A DNA stretch of 64,000 nt, taken from positions 1 through 64,000 of the forward strand of contig JAOAIP010000041.1 in NCBI GenBank assembly GCA_026414605.1. The letters run 5' to 3'. The notes below the pieces were generated by a model. It searched no databases and was not told where the DNA came from. It saw only the letters and a program-made list of their open reading frames with translations. Numbering within the stretch: position 1 is the stretch's first letter; every line of letters begins with the position of its first letter. This DNA comes from Bacteroidia bacterium. Lineage in GTDB: Bacteria > Bacteroidota > Bacteroidia > B-17B0 > Aurantibacillaceae. Positions 53,750 to 62,852 of this stretch are shown here, one piece after another. Both the position numbers and the translations under genes were made by a program.

Positions 53750-54289
53750 TCATTTATCCATTTTGAAAAAACTAAAATGCACTTTTCCATATTTTCTTTC
53801 ATCAATTAAATTTTTGTGTCCTTCAAACGACTTTTCTTTTTCATGCTCTAAAATCAACATTCCACCGGGCTTCAACAAATGTCTTTCTTCTACAATTCTC
53901 AAAACCTCATCTAAAACATCTGCATTATAATAAGGTGGGTCTGCAAAAATCACATCGTACTTTTGATGCACTTTGTTCAAAAACTCCAAAGCATCTGTAT
54001 TATAGATATTTACAGGCAATTTAATTTGTTCTGCAAATTGACGAATAAATTTTGTCCCTTGTGGATGATTATCTACTGCATCTACAAATTGAGCCCCACG
54101 AGAAGCAAACTCAAAAGCAATGTTACCAAAGCCCGCAAACAAATCTAATACCACTAATCCTTCAAAATCATAATGATTACTCAAAATGTTGAACAAGCCC
54201 GTTTTTGCAAAATCAGTGGTTGGTCTTATTTCATCAATAATAGGGGCTTTTATTTTTCTGCCTTTGTGTTTTCCTGAGATGATACGCAT
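53750..54289 (-). CDS. rsmD: 16S rRNA (guanine966-N2)-methyltransferase RsmD
   Basis: SAM-dependent methylase that makes m2G966 in 16S rRNA during 30S assembly. The 179-residue protein begins MRIISGKHKGRKIKAP, has KTGLFNIL near residue 29, SAM-binding LDLFAGFGNIAFEFASRGA near 49 and the catalytic ADPPYYN motif near 116. Length is standard. It overlaps the 3' end of the DUF3822 gene by 40 bases, and the pair is a conserved Bacteroidota neighbourhood as far as I recall. Confidence 0.94.
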   Translation of the reverse strand: MRIISGKHKGRKIKAPIIDEIRPTTDFAKTGLFNILSNHYDFEGLVVLDLFAGFGNIAFEFASRGAQFVDAVDNHPQGTKFIRQFAEQIKLPVNIYNTDALEFLNKVHQKYDVIFADPPYYNADVLDEVLRIVEERHLLKPGGMLILEHEKEKSFEGHKNLIDERKYGKVHFSFFKMDK

Positions 54290-55155
54290 AGCGAATGATT
54301 TAAAGTAATAAAATAATATTGAGTTAATAAATGTGCATCAGTAGGTAAAATGTGTAATTTAGGGTGATGATGAACAAACTGAACCGTATGCACGTATTTT
54401 TGAAGTAATTGTATAATACTGTGTTGCATAGAGACATTTCCACTAATATACACATCGGTTTCTTTAGGTGTTAGTTCTAATTGTTCAACGCAAAACAACA
54501 CATAATACAACACATCCAAAGAACTTTGGGTATCAAATGTATTGTAAAATAAAAATTGTTTTTGATTTTTTGCAATCACCTCTATATAGTCAGGATGAAT
54601 GTGAATCCAAAGTTTAGAATGAATAAGAACAGGGTGATAAAACAAAATATGCAACATTGCAGTAGCAGAATGATAAAGCCGTGCAGAAGGAAAAAGTTGT
54701 AATAAATTTTGATAAATGTTTTTATGAATACTATAAATAATTTTTATATCATTAAAATCATTTGTCAAAACAATTTCATTTGCATCAATAGGATGAGTAA
54801 ATTGCAATAATTCTTGTTTGCGTTCAGACGAAAAAAACTCTGTGGGACAAAATGTAAAGTGGGGCGAAGAGTAGATGATTTCAATCATCTTAAAAGTTAT
54901 GTTGTACAAATGATAGCGATGCACAAAATCATTTATAATAAATACATATTCATTCGGCGAAAATTTTCTTTGATACGAAGCATAACCATACACAGCATAA
55001 ACAGAGTAATTATCTAAATCAATAATAGCGGCTTCTATTTCGTCTTGAAATATAGAAAGCGAAAGCAACAAATTTTTTTGTTGTAATTCTTTTTCACTAA
55101 TTCTTTTGGGCACTACAGAATACTCGCTAATTTTTATATCGGCTTGGAGTTGCAT
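54250..55155 (-). CDS. DUF3822 family protein
   Basis: A 301-residue protein of the Bacteroidota family DUF3822, often next to rsmD. No enzyme motif is visible. It has an actin-like or anti-sigma-like alternation of strands and helices (LSLSIFQDEIEAAIIDLDNYSVYAVYG near 30, KLWIHIHPDYIEVIAKN near 178, VYISGNVSMQHSIIQLLQKY near 235). No signal peptide or membrane helix, so probably cytoplasmic. It overlaps rsmD by 40 bases, which suggests co-expression and perhaps a link to rRNA modification. Confidence 0.8.
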   Translation of the reverse strand: MQLQADIKISEYSVVPKRISEKELQQKNLLLSLSIFQDEIEAAIIDLDNYSVYAVYGYASYQRKFSPNEYVFIINDFVHRYHLYNITFKMIEIIYSSPHFTFCPTEFFSSERKQELLQFTHPIDANEIVLTNDFNDIKIIYSIHKNIYQNLLQLFPSARLYHSATAMLHILFYHPVLIHSKLWIHIHPDYIEVIAKNQKQFLFYNTFDTQSSLDVLYYVLFCVEQLELTPKETDVYISGNVSMQHSIIQLLQKYVHTVQFVHHHPKLHILPTDAHLLTQYYFITLNHSLCVSSQENTKAEK

Positions 55156-55214
55156 TGATTATTATATTTTTGTATCCGTTTAGGATTTTGGCAAAATTAC
55201 ACAAACTCTATTAT

Positions 55215-58187
55215 TTATCTTTTGCAAATGTAATTAAAAGCACAATATTGACAGATATTGTGATGTTTTGAACTTTGCTTTGTTTGTTGAAATGAATAAT
55301 TGGTATTTAAGATTATTTCGTCAAAGACATTAGTAAGCGATTTTTCTATTTCACTTTTAATTTCTTGTTCAGTAAAGTATTTGACAGTCCCATTTTTATC
55401 CGCTAATATGTGTTTTCCAAAATCATTACTTTTCGTTCTATCTATTAAAGGCAATATCAATCCTGTGATGTATTGAAAGTTGTCAGGTATTAAATTATTT
55501 TTATATGCATAGTAGATATAAATGATTAATTGCAATTGTTTTTTAATCTTGAAAATTTCAGATTGCTTCTCTATAAGTTTTTCTCCCGAAATAAAATTGG
55601 TCAATACATTAAATTCCATATTATCACTATTCCTAAAAGAACTCTTGTAATCAACAATTCTGTAGGTATTCTTATTTACAACATAATCAATTCTATCAGG
55701 GATGCCTTTGATTTTAATATCTCCCTTTTTAGTTTTCAAAGATACTGCATTGCTTTTGTTTTGTGCGTTTTCAACATATACGATTTTTACTTTATTATCC
55801 TGCGTAAACTTTAATTCTTTTTTCAGAAAATTTTTTATATCTTCTTTTAATACTTCTTCTTGTATCAGTATTTCTCCTTTATGTTCTAAATTGAGTTGTT
55901 CTATTTCACCTTTAATCATAGAAATTATATATTCATCGTTATTAGTATATTTTTCTAATTTTTCAGGAATAACAAAATTATTCTCATCTAAAACATCTTT
56001 GGTGGAATACAATTCACTCATAAATTTATGAAAGATGTCTCCTAAAATGTTTTCTTCTACTGTTTCGGCGGCATCACTCTCTTCCTTTAAATTCAAAATA
56101 TATTGAAAATAAAATTTTAATGAACAATCTAAAAAAGTAATCAGTGATGTTGGCGAGAACTCTTTTAATTTCAGTTGGTTGATTAACTCTTCGTTCTTTT
56201 CAATGGTGATTTCCCTTATATTAGTTTTTTCAGAGCAAATGTCCAAAATTCTTTCACTCACTTTAATGTTGGGCTTTTCTTCTTTTAATTCATATTTTAT
56301 TTGTTGAATGTATCTACTTAATTCTCCTATATTTTCTCTCAACAATTTATTGTCTGTATCATCAGAATTATTGTAGGATATAAAGATGTTCTTTGGTGCG
56401 TGCAAAAGGCGATAAACAAGATACGCAAATACCGCATCATCATTATGATGTGTAGGTAGTTTAAAATATTGCCTTAAATCATAATAAGGGAAAAAAGACA
56501 TTTTTTGATGATTGGGCGGAAATACCCCTTCATTCATATAAGGAATGATAATGTTTTCAAAATCCAATAATCTTGATTCTAATACACCAATAATTTGTAA
56601 TCCTCTCATTGGCTCTCCCTTAAATGCCACCGATTCTCTTGAAAGAATTTGCTGTGTAATCACAAAAATATCATTCGCAGTTTCAAACACATTTTCTTTA
56701 TCATTAATTAAAGTATAATACACTCTGTTTAATTGCTCCACAATGGTTTGAACAATGTTGATGGTTATAATATCATCGTTTTTTTCTACCAAAAAATTCA
56801 GGTAATCATCATAAAAATCAAGTGTGTTTTTTACAAAGTTTGTTTTATCATCATTAATTTTAAACAACTTTAAGAACACTTCTTTTAATTTCGTTCTATT
56901 CTTATCATTTTCAGAAAAAATAGAATCTCTTTCTAATGAAATGTAAATTTTATTTTTATTAGTCACATCTTCTAAAATAGAATTTATTTTGTCTTCTCTT
57001 ATCTGATAAATTTTACAAAGATATTGCTTAAAAAATGGATTATTCAAAATAGCATTAAATCGCTTGTAATAAATAAGTCCCTTTTTATCTTGATGTTTTT
57101 CAAAGTCCAAAAACACTCTTAAAAACTCTAATAACAACTGATATGCAGAAGTATAATACAATGGATATTCCATTGATACATTATATTCTACACCTTCAGG
57201 AATGGCAGATAAAATCAAGTTTAAATTTTGCGGCTTGTTCAATACAATCGCAGTGTTATCAAGTGTGTTATTTTTTTCTAATAAATGCTTTAAGCACCGC
57301 TGCACATACATTGCTTCTTCTACATCATTGGTAGCCGTTACTATCTCAATATTTTTCTCTTCATCAAAAAAAGATTTTTCTTGTTGATTATCTTGCTCTA
57401 ATCCAAACTCTTTAAAATTTTCTCTTAAAAAAAATCCTGCTTCTTGTTTATCATTGTTTGTATAATATCGGTCATAATCCCAATAAAATTGGGCTTTTCC
57501 TGTATCTTTAAAATAATTAATGATTACTTTTTCTGCAGGCGTCAAGGCATTTAATCCAACAAAAATAATTTTATCAATAGATGCCAAGGATTTAATATCT
57601 TCTATTTCTTTGGACTTAATTTTTCTAACGGCTTCTTGATAATTTAGTCCTGAATAAACAAAACGATCTTTGAGTAAGCGATGGTTAAAGTCCTTGAATA
57701 TCGCATAAAAATGGCTCATCAAATTCAAATATCTTCTTTGATTTTCTGTCAAAGGTTCTCTATTCAAACTCCAATGCTCTATTTCTTTAATATCTTTCAA
57801 GTTTGTAAAAATTTTTTCTTGCAACTCCTCATCATCAGGATGATACATCAATATATCATTAAAATCATTCAAAAGCATTGATGCCCATTTTACAAACTTA
57901 TAATACGGATCTATTTCTTTTTGCATTACGTTTTTGTAAGACAAATACAAATAATACAAAGCATCTAACTTCGGTATAGTTATCAATCCTGTGATTTGAT
58001 CAACAAATTCATTAATAGTTACACATTCAGGAAAAATAGCCACTCTGCCCTGTTCTTCAAGTATCTTTTTCACTGTATTTTTGGTATAAACAATACTTCT
58101 TTTAGACGGCAATACAAATAATATCCTTTGATGTGAGTTATCACCTATATATTTTTTCAATATCTTGTCCAGCAAATAACTTTTCAT
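55215..58187 (-). CDS. PD-(D/E)xK nuclease with Fe-S cysteines (AddB-like)
   Basis: A nuclease of about 990 residues, the probable AddB subunit. The N-terminus (LLDKILKKYIGDNSHQRILFVLPSK) lacks the classical Walker A of AddB but has the helicase-like fold; the middle includes VVLNKPQNLNLIL and MRGLQIIGVLESRLLDF. The C-terminal nuclease has GDIFHKFMSELY, GIPDRIDYVV and YRIVDYKSS (PD-(D/E)xK). A cysteine in FLDCSLKFYFQ and the terminal CQYCAFNYIC together make the iron-sulfur staple of AddB nucleases. ATG 58187 is preferred to the earlier in-frame start at 58232, which adds 15 atypical residues. It is transcribed toward the AddA-like gene, separated by rsmD and DUF3822. Confidence 0.85.
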   Translation of the reverse strand: MKSYLLDKILKKYIGDNSHQRILFVLPSKRSIVYTKNTVKKILEEQGRVAIFPECVTINEFVDQITGLITIPKLDALYYLYLSYKNVMQKEIDPYYKFVKWASMLLNDFNDILMYHPDDEELQEKIFTNLKDIKEIEHWSLNREPLTENQRRYLNLMSHFYAIFKDFNHRLLKDRFVYSGLNYQEAVRKIKSKEIEDIKSLASIDKIIFVGLNALTPAEKVIINYFKDTGKAQFYWDYDRYYTNNDKQEAGFFLRENFKEFGLEQDNQQEKSFFDEEKNIEIVTATNDVEEAMYVQRCLKHLLEKNNTLDNTAIVLNKPQNLNLILSAIPEGVEYNVSMEYPLYYTSAYQLLLEFLRVFLDFEKHQDKKGLIYYKRFNAILNNPFFKQYLCKIYQIREDKINSILEDVTNKNKIYISLERDSIFSENDKNRTKLKEVFLKLFKINDDKTNFVKNTLDFYDDYLNFLVEKNDDIITINIVQTIVEQLNRVYYTLINDKENVFETANDIFVITQQILSRESVAFKGEPMRGLQIIGVLESRLLDFENIIIPYMNEGVFPPNHQKMSFFPYYDLRQYFKLPTHHNDDAVFAYLVYRLLHAPKNIFISYNNSDDTDNKLLRENIGELSRYIQQIKYELKEEKPNIKVSERILDICSEKTNIREITIEKNEELINQLKLKEFSPTSLITFLDCSLKFYFQYILNLKEESDAAETVEENILGDIFHKFMSELYSTKDVLDENNFVIPEKLEKYTNNDEYIISMIKGEIEQLNLEHKGEILIQEEVLKEDIKNFLKKELKFTQDNKVKIVYVENAQNKSNAVSLKTKKGDIKIKGIPDRIDYVVNKNTYRIVDYKSSFRNSDNMEFNVLTNFISGEKLIEKQSEIFKIKKQLQLIIYIYYAYKNNLIPDNFQYITGLILPLIDRTKSNDFGKHILADKNGTVKYFTEQEIKSEIEKSLTNVFDEIILNTNYSFQQTKQSSKHHNICQYCAFNYICKR

Positions 58188-58291
58188 AAAAATTACTTTA
58201 ATATTTTTTATCAAAAACCAATCATCAATCATTTACAGTTTATAGAATTTCACACCTTCATTATTCACACTAATAATTAACTCACTAACTT

Positions 58292-60421
58292 TTACTTCTG
58301 TAAAATAATTTTTTGAAAAATGCTTTCATCTTTTGTTTTGGCTTTCATTAGATATAATCCATTAGAAAAACTACTTATATCTATCAATTTTTCATCCTTC
58401 TCATTTACTTTTCTTTGCATTAAAATTTTCCCAGAAACATCCATTATTTCTATTTCTTCAATAGCATCACTTATAAGTAATATGCCATTTGTAGGATTAG
58501 GATAAATTGTAGTGTTTGTTGCGTTTGCTGAAACCTCATCTACATTAAAAAACGGCGAACACGTAAATGTTCCAATACCATTTAACTTTCCATATCCCCA
58601 CTGATTGCTGGGCAATGCCGTGCCTGTAAATCCATCGGAATAAGTGCAGTTTATCACCGCCGATTTAAAAATCTGGTTAGTCGCCACAGGATACGCCTGC
58701 AAAAACAACACCGCAAGCCCTGTAACCACTGGCGATGCCGCCGAAGTCCCTCCACCTAAAACGTGGTATCCTCCAGGTGCTAATTGATTGGGATAATTGC
58801 TTATTAAATTGGATCGCATTGCCAATGGAACACAAGAAAAAACGCTATTTCCAGTGGCAACAACCTCTGGCTTGATAATACCTTTTCGTGTAGGTCCTGT
58901 ACTACTATGATATGCCAGATTTCCCGCTGTTTCAGCAGTTGTTTGTAGTGTATTGTTATAATCGTAATAGCGATTTAAATTGACATAATTACCAACAGTA
59001 ATAATTTCTGAACTACATTGAAATCCGCTAACTATTGTAGATACTGTATCGGGCATTACATAATGTTGAATTTTAGGAAACTGTGAAGGTGTTGGCAAGT
59101 TAGAAGACACAAAGTCAAAATTCCAGGCATCAAAACTTCCAATACCTTTTGCTTCAATACTCCATAAATAATTCAATGAATCAGCAAATATCTTAAAATA
59201 CATTTGATATGTTCCAAATGAATTGATATACGAAGAGAAATAAACAACGCCTATTCTATTTCCGTTGTATTTCAAAGTATCGTATTTTCCAGATCCAAGA
59301 GCATAGTTATAATTTTTAAATCCAACATTTCCAAGATAGTGATAAACAGGATTCGTACATCCTACTGATAATTGCACCTGTTTAATTTGATTGGTATCTG
59401 CATAAATAGAATGTTCTTCTACACTTGAAGAAAATTTTAGCCACACAAATAATGTATCTGTCAATGAATTCACAGTTATTTTATTGTGGTATTTGATATT
59501 ACCTGCATTTCCTGCTGCAGCACACATAATTTTACCTGGCTTATTAGCAATTAAATTAATAATCATCTGCGATTCCAAATCTGTAGCATCGTGGCTACCA
59601 TAATAATCTCCCAAACTTGCATTAATCGCAATAGGTTTATTGAGTGTGTTGGCTTTATTTACAAGATATTGTACAGCGTCGGCAATAACCGGAGCAGAAG
59701 AATTAAAATTAAGTGCCACTGCTATGATATTGGCTTGGGGCGCACATCCTTGATGATTGCCTGTTGAATGACCGTTTCCTGCTGCAATTCCCGCTACGTG
59801 TGTTCCGTGTCCCCAATACGTCAAATCAGTGTGTGTACACGCCCCAGAATTAATAGTAGCACTGTCCCATTGCTGCCCATAACCAAAGGGCAAAGGAGAC
59901 ATTGGACCATTGACATTTTGATCCCAAATATAGAGAATTCTCGTTCTTCCATTATTATCTTTAAAATCTGGATGAGAAAAATCAATACCCGTATCAATTA
60001 AACCAAACAATACGCCTGTACCATCATATCCTTGTGGTAATGGTGAAACGCCCATTTTTACAGGCAATATCCTATTCCTTACCACCATTGTGTCGTTTAA
60101 TAATTGAAGTTTTTTATGCACTGGCATTTCAGCACGAACAATTAAATTTTGTCGCATCATTTGCATCAAAGCCGTAGTATCATAAATAACGCATCGTACA
60201 AGATTTTCTGCAGAATACAGATACTTTGCTTTTGAAGAAGATTTCAAATAATGAATTAATTTTTCTGTGTCTTTGGCTTGAATAATTAGATGCAACGTAT
60301 CTTGATGGTAATGATTCAAGGTATAAATTAACTCTGGATTAAACAATGACTGGGCTTTTACAGTTGTTGAGACAATTAAAATCCATAATAAATTCTTAAT
60401 TGGTGTTGCATTTGTATGCAT
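58292..60421 (-). CDS. Secreted subtilisin-like serine protease with T9SS type-A domain
   Basis: A 709-residue secreted S8 peptidase. A signal peptide (residues 1-23) is followed by a propeptide-like region, then the catalytic triad in order: Asp143 (LIDTGIDFSH), His205 (YWGHGTHVAG) and Ser near 560 (GGGTSAASPVV). There is a large insert with beta structure between His and Ser, about residues 300-480. The C-terminal 80 residues end with a type-A T9SS sorting domain (TIYPNPTNGILLIS near 634, MDVSGKIL, SFSNGLYLMKAK). It should be secreted and attached by the type IX system. A -7 element (60436-60443) lies just ahead of the ATG. Confidence 0.93.
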   Translation of the reverse strand: MHTNATPIKNLLWILIVSTTVKAQSLFNPELIYTLNHYHQDTLHLIIQAKDTEKLIHYLKSSSKAKYLYSAENLVRCVIYDTTALMQMMRQNLIVRAEMPVHKKLQLLNDTMVVRNRILPVKMGVSPLPQGYDGTGVLFGLIDTGIDFSHPDFKDNNGRTRILYIWDQNVNGPMSPLPFGYGQQWDSATINSGACTHTDLTYWGHGTHVAGIAAGNGHSTGNHQGCAPQANIIAVALNFNSSAPVIADAVQYLVNKANTLNKPIAINASLGDYYGSHDATDLESQMIINLIANKPGKIMCAAAGNAGNIKYHNKITVNSLTDTLFVWLKFSSSVEEHSIYADTNQIKQVQLSVGCTNPVYHYLGNVGFKNYNYALGSGKYDTLKYNGNRIGVVYFSSYINSFGTYQMYFKIFADSLNYLWSIEAKGIGSFDAWNFDFVSSNLPTPSQFPKIQHYVMPDTVSTIVSGFQCSSEIITVGNYVNLNRYYDYNNTLQTTAETAGNLAYHSSTGPTRKGIIKPEVVATGNSVFSCVPLAMRSNLISNYPNQLAPGGYHVLGGGTSAASPVVTGLAVLFLQAYPVATNQIFKSAVINCTYSDGFTGTALPSNQWGYGKLNGIGTFTCSPFFNVDEVSANATNTTIYPNPTNGILLISDAIEEIEIMDVSGKILMQRKVNEKDEKLIDISSFSNGLYLMKAKTKDESIFQKIILQK

Positions 60422-60435
60422 AGATAAATTTTTTA

Positions 60436-60443
60436 CAAAAATA
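60436..60443 (-). promoter_or_regulatory. Bacteroidota -7 element of the subtilisin gene
   Basis: TATTTTTG on the minus strand, 14 bases ahead of the ATG at 60421. No good -33 half. Confidence 0.5.
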
Positions 60444-60548
60444 CGAAATTGAATAGACCTAATACGATTTGTTTTTGATTCAATTATTCCACATTTTCTT
60501 GTTGATAAAAAATTTTTATCGTGAGTATATTGTTCAATTTGTTTTAAT

Positions 60549-60556
60549 TATCTTTG
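60549..60556 (+). promoter_or_regulatory. Bacteroidota -7 element of the small unknown gene
   Basis: TATCTTTG matches TAnnTTTG, 33 bases ahead of the ATG at 60590. It overlaps a TTG at 60554, which is therefore not the start. Confidence 0.5.
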
Positions 60557-60589
60557 CTGCATACAAAAAATTTGCTTTATTGGTTTATT

Positions 60590-60856
60590 ATGTCAAAACT
60601 GAATGAATTATATCAAAAAGCCCTTCGTTCTACTACTTCGCAAAAATTGCCCGAAAGCATTAATGATTTATTGATTAAAGATTTAAATGGATTATCTTTA
60701 TCCAATGAAGAAAATATCGCTTTACAAAATTATTATAAATTCAGAAATCAACTATTAGCCACTGCCAAAGACGATGCGGACTTTGCTCAAAAAATCAAAC
60801 AACTACGAGTCATTGCTAATTTCACCAACTGGAAAGAATTTTTAAACGAACATTAA
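60590..60856 (+). CDS. Small cytoplasmic protein of unknown function
   Basis: An 88-residue protein without signal peptide or membrane helix, mostly helical and charged (MSKLNELYQKALRSTTSQKLPES, then EENIALQNYYKFRNQLLATAKDDADF, ending TNWKEFLNEH). I do not recognise a family. The earlier TTG lies in the -7 element, so ATG 60590 is the start. The gene ends 8 bases before a terminator-like hairpin and stands alone between divergent subtilisin and fbp. Confidence 0.6.
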   Translation: MSKLNELYQKALRSTTSQKLPESINDLLIKDLNGLSLSNEENIALQNYYKFRNQLLATAKDDADFAQKIKQLRVIANFTNWKEFLNEH

Positions 60857-60863
60857 CAAGATT

Positions 60864-60888
60864 AACTGTATAAACAGTTTTATTTTTA
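60864..60888 (+). terminator. Terminator after the small unknown gene
   Basis: AACTGT and ACAGTT form a 6 bp stem with a 4-base loop, followed by TTATTTTT. Confidence 0.55.
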
Positions 60889-60920
60889 GTACATAGACAA
60901 AATTAAATAAAAAGCCCTTT

Positions 60921-61937
60921 ATGAAAGTAAAAACTTTAGGACAATTTATTATTGAAAGACAGGCGGACTTTCCTTATGCCAAAGGCGAATTATCAAGATT
61001 ATTAAGAGATATTGGTATTGCTGCAAAAATCGTTAATAGATCCGTAACAAAAGCGGGATTAGTAGAAATACTTGGAGAAACAGGAGATACAAATGTTCAC
61101 GGCGAGCAAGTTAAAAAAATGGATGTTTATGCCAATGAACAATTTATTGCAGCATTCAAAGCAGGTGGAGAAGTATGCGCCATCGCAAGTGAAGAAAACG
61201 ACGATATCATTCCTATTTATTCTGAAATTTCTAAAAACGCAAAATATGTAGTCGCCATAGATCCATTAGATGGATCCAGCAATATTGATGTAAATGTATC
61301 TGTTGGAACAATCTTTTCAATTTACCGCCGCATTTCAGAAACAGGTGCAGCAGGTCAAACATCTGATTTTCTTCAAACAGGATTAAAACAAGTAGCCGCT
61401 GGCTATGTAGTATATGGATCTTCGTGTATGCTGGTATACACGACAGGAAGAGGCGTTAATGGCTTTACGCTTGACCCCAGCATTGGCGAATTTTGTTTAT
61501 CACATCCCGATATAAAAATACCTGAAAACGGAACCATCTACTCTATTAATGAAGGAAACTATTTAAAATTTCCAGAAGGCGTAAAAAAATACATTAAATA
61601 TTGCCAAGAAGACGATAAAGCCACTCAAAGACCTTATTCTTCTCGTTATATTGGTTCTTTCGTTGCCGATTTTCATAGAAATTTAATGAAAGGTGGAATT
61701 TTTATTTACCCCTCTACAGCAAAATCACCAAAAGGCAAACTGCGTTTATTATATGAATGTAATCCTATGGCATTCATAGTTGAACAAGCAGGCGGTCTCG
61801 CCACCGATGGTTTTCAAAGGATATTAGAAAAACAAGTAGAATCATTACATCAAACAACCCCCTTATTTATTGGCAGTAAAGCAATGGTTGAAAAAGCCAT
61901 GGAGTTTATGAAAGAATTTTCTTCTGAAAAAGTATAA
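60921..61937 (+). CDS. fbp: Class I fructose-1,6-bisphosphatase
   Basis: Gluconeogenic enzyme that hydrolyses fructose 1,6-bisphosphate to fructose 6-phosphate. The 338-residue protein has the FBPase class I signature: EEN (91-93) metal ligands, [10 protein letters not shown] (114-123) metal site, the [15 protein letters not shown] segment near 164, and [18 protein letters not shown] near 284. Length equals E. coli Fbp (332) approximately. The ATG lies 32 bases after the terminator of the preceding gene; no strict promoter match found (TATTTTTA has one mismatch). It may be co-transcribed with the following methyltransferase gene, 5 bases away. Confidence 0.96.
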   Translation: MKVKTLGQFIIERQADFPYAKGELSRLLRDIGIAAKIVNRSVTKAGLVEILGETGDTNVHGEQVKKMDVYANEQFIAAFKAGGEVCAIASEENDDIIPIYSEISKNAKYVVAIDPLDGSSNIDVNVSVGTIFSIYRRISETGAAGQTSDFLQTGLKQVAAGYVVYGSSCMLVYTTGRGVNGFTLDPSIGEFCLSHPDIKIPENGTIYSINEGNYLKFPEGVKKYIKYCQEDDKATQRPYSSRYIGSFVADFHRNLMKGGIFIYPSTAKSPKGKLRLLYECNPMAFIVEQAGGLATDGFQRILEKQVESLHQTTPLFIGSKAMVEKAMEFMKEFSSEKV

Positions 61938-61942
61938 GTCCC

Positions 61943-62674
61943 TTGTTTCCTGAAAATCTTAATACAAGTAAAGTTTGTTTGTATCTTATTCCTAATTTTA
62001 TTGGTGAAGAAAGATGGGAATGGGCATTTCCTGAAATAAATAGGACTATTGTAAATTCATTAAGTTATTTTATTGCCGAAGATGCAAAAGCATGTCGTTA
62101 TCTATTAAAGCAAGCAGGTTATCCCGATATTTCAAAAGCAAACATTGTTGAATACAATGAACATTCTGATGATAGCAGTGTTGAACATCTCACAAAACCA
62201 TTGTTAGAAGGGCATTCTATGGGATTAGTGAGCGAAGCAGGATGTCCTGTAATAGCAGATCCTGGAGATAGTATTGTTCGGTGGGCACATAGGCATTCTG
62301 TAAATGTGGTTCCTCTTATTGGTGTAAGTTCTATTATGTTAGCAATAATGTCTGCTGGCTTATCTGGAAATAATTTTGCATTTAATGGTTATTTACCCAT
62401 AGAAAACCATCATAGAATTAGAAAAATCAAAGAATTAGAACAATTTTCATACAGCAAAAAACAAGCACAATTTTTCATTGAAGCACCTTATAGAAATCAA
62501 AAGTTGTTAAGTTTATTAATACAAGTTTTACATCCCGATACTTGGTTGTCTTTGGCTTGTGCTTTGTATACAAAAGAAAGTTTTATATCTACCAAAAGAA
62601 TTAGTGAGTGGAAAAAATCATCACTTCCCAATATCCAAAAAAAACCATGTATTTTTGGGATAATGAAAGAGTGA
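61943..62674 (+). CDS. RsmI-like SAM-dependent methyltransferase (tetrapyrrole methylase fold)
   Basis: A 243-residue protein of the RsmI/tetrapyrrole methylase superfamily, related to the 16S rRNA 2'-O-methyltransferase (C1402). Motifs: LYLIPNFIG near residue 13 replacing the usual PIGNLGD, AEDAKACRYLL near 43, LVSEAGCPVIADPG near 93, VVPLIGVSSIMLAIMSAGLSG near 115 and FIEAPYRN near 166. Bacteroidota carry a short RsmI paralogue with this altered first loop, so the exact target may differ from RsmI. There is no ATG near; TTG 61943 is taken as the start. Confidence 0.82.
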   Translation: MFPENLNTSKVCLYLIPNFIGEERWEWAFPEINRTIVNSLSYFIAEDAKACRYLLKQAGYPDISKANIVEYNEHSDDSSVEHLTKPLLEGHSMGLVSEAGCPVIADPGDSIVRWAHRHSVNVVPLIGVSSIMLAIMSAGLSGNNFAFNGYLPIENHHRIRKIKELEQFSYSKKQAQFFIEAPYRNQKLLSLLIQVLHPDTWLSLACALYTKESFISTKRISEWKKSSLPNIQKKPCIFGIMKE

Positions 62675-62819
62675 AATAAAGATATTAAAAACGGTTTTCT
62701 TCATTTAATCATCAAAAAAAACATTTTATTCAAAGTTTTTTGTCATTCAAGCAAATCCGTTTTTTTACTATTTTTGTAATAATAAAATCATAACTATCGC
62801 TAAATCCAAAAGAATTAAG

Positions 62820-62827
62820 TAATTTTG
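62820..62827 (+). promoter_or_regulatory. Bacteroidota -7 element of the U32-family gene
   Basis: TAATTTTG fits TAnnTTTG, 25 bases ahead of the ATG at 62853. The 178-base gap upstream holds no gene; no clear -33 half. Confidence 0.5.
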
Positions 62828-62852
62828 CAGGATTGAAAAACGACTACAATTT

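Noticed and set aside
58188-58232. Upstream start of the AddB-like gene
   Set aside because: Adds 15 residues of no family likeness; the next ATG at 58187 opens the usual MKSYLLDKIL N-terminus.
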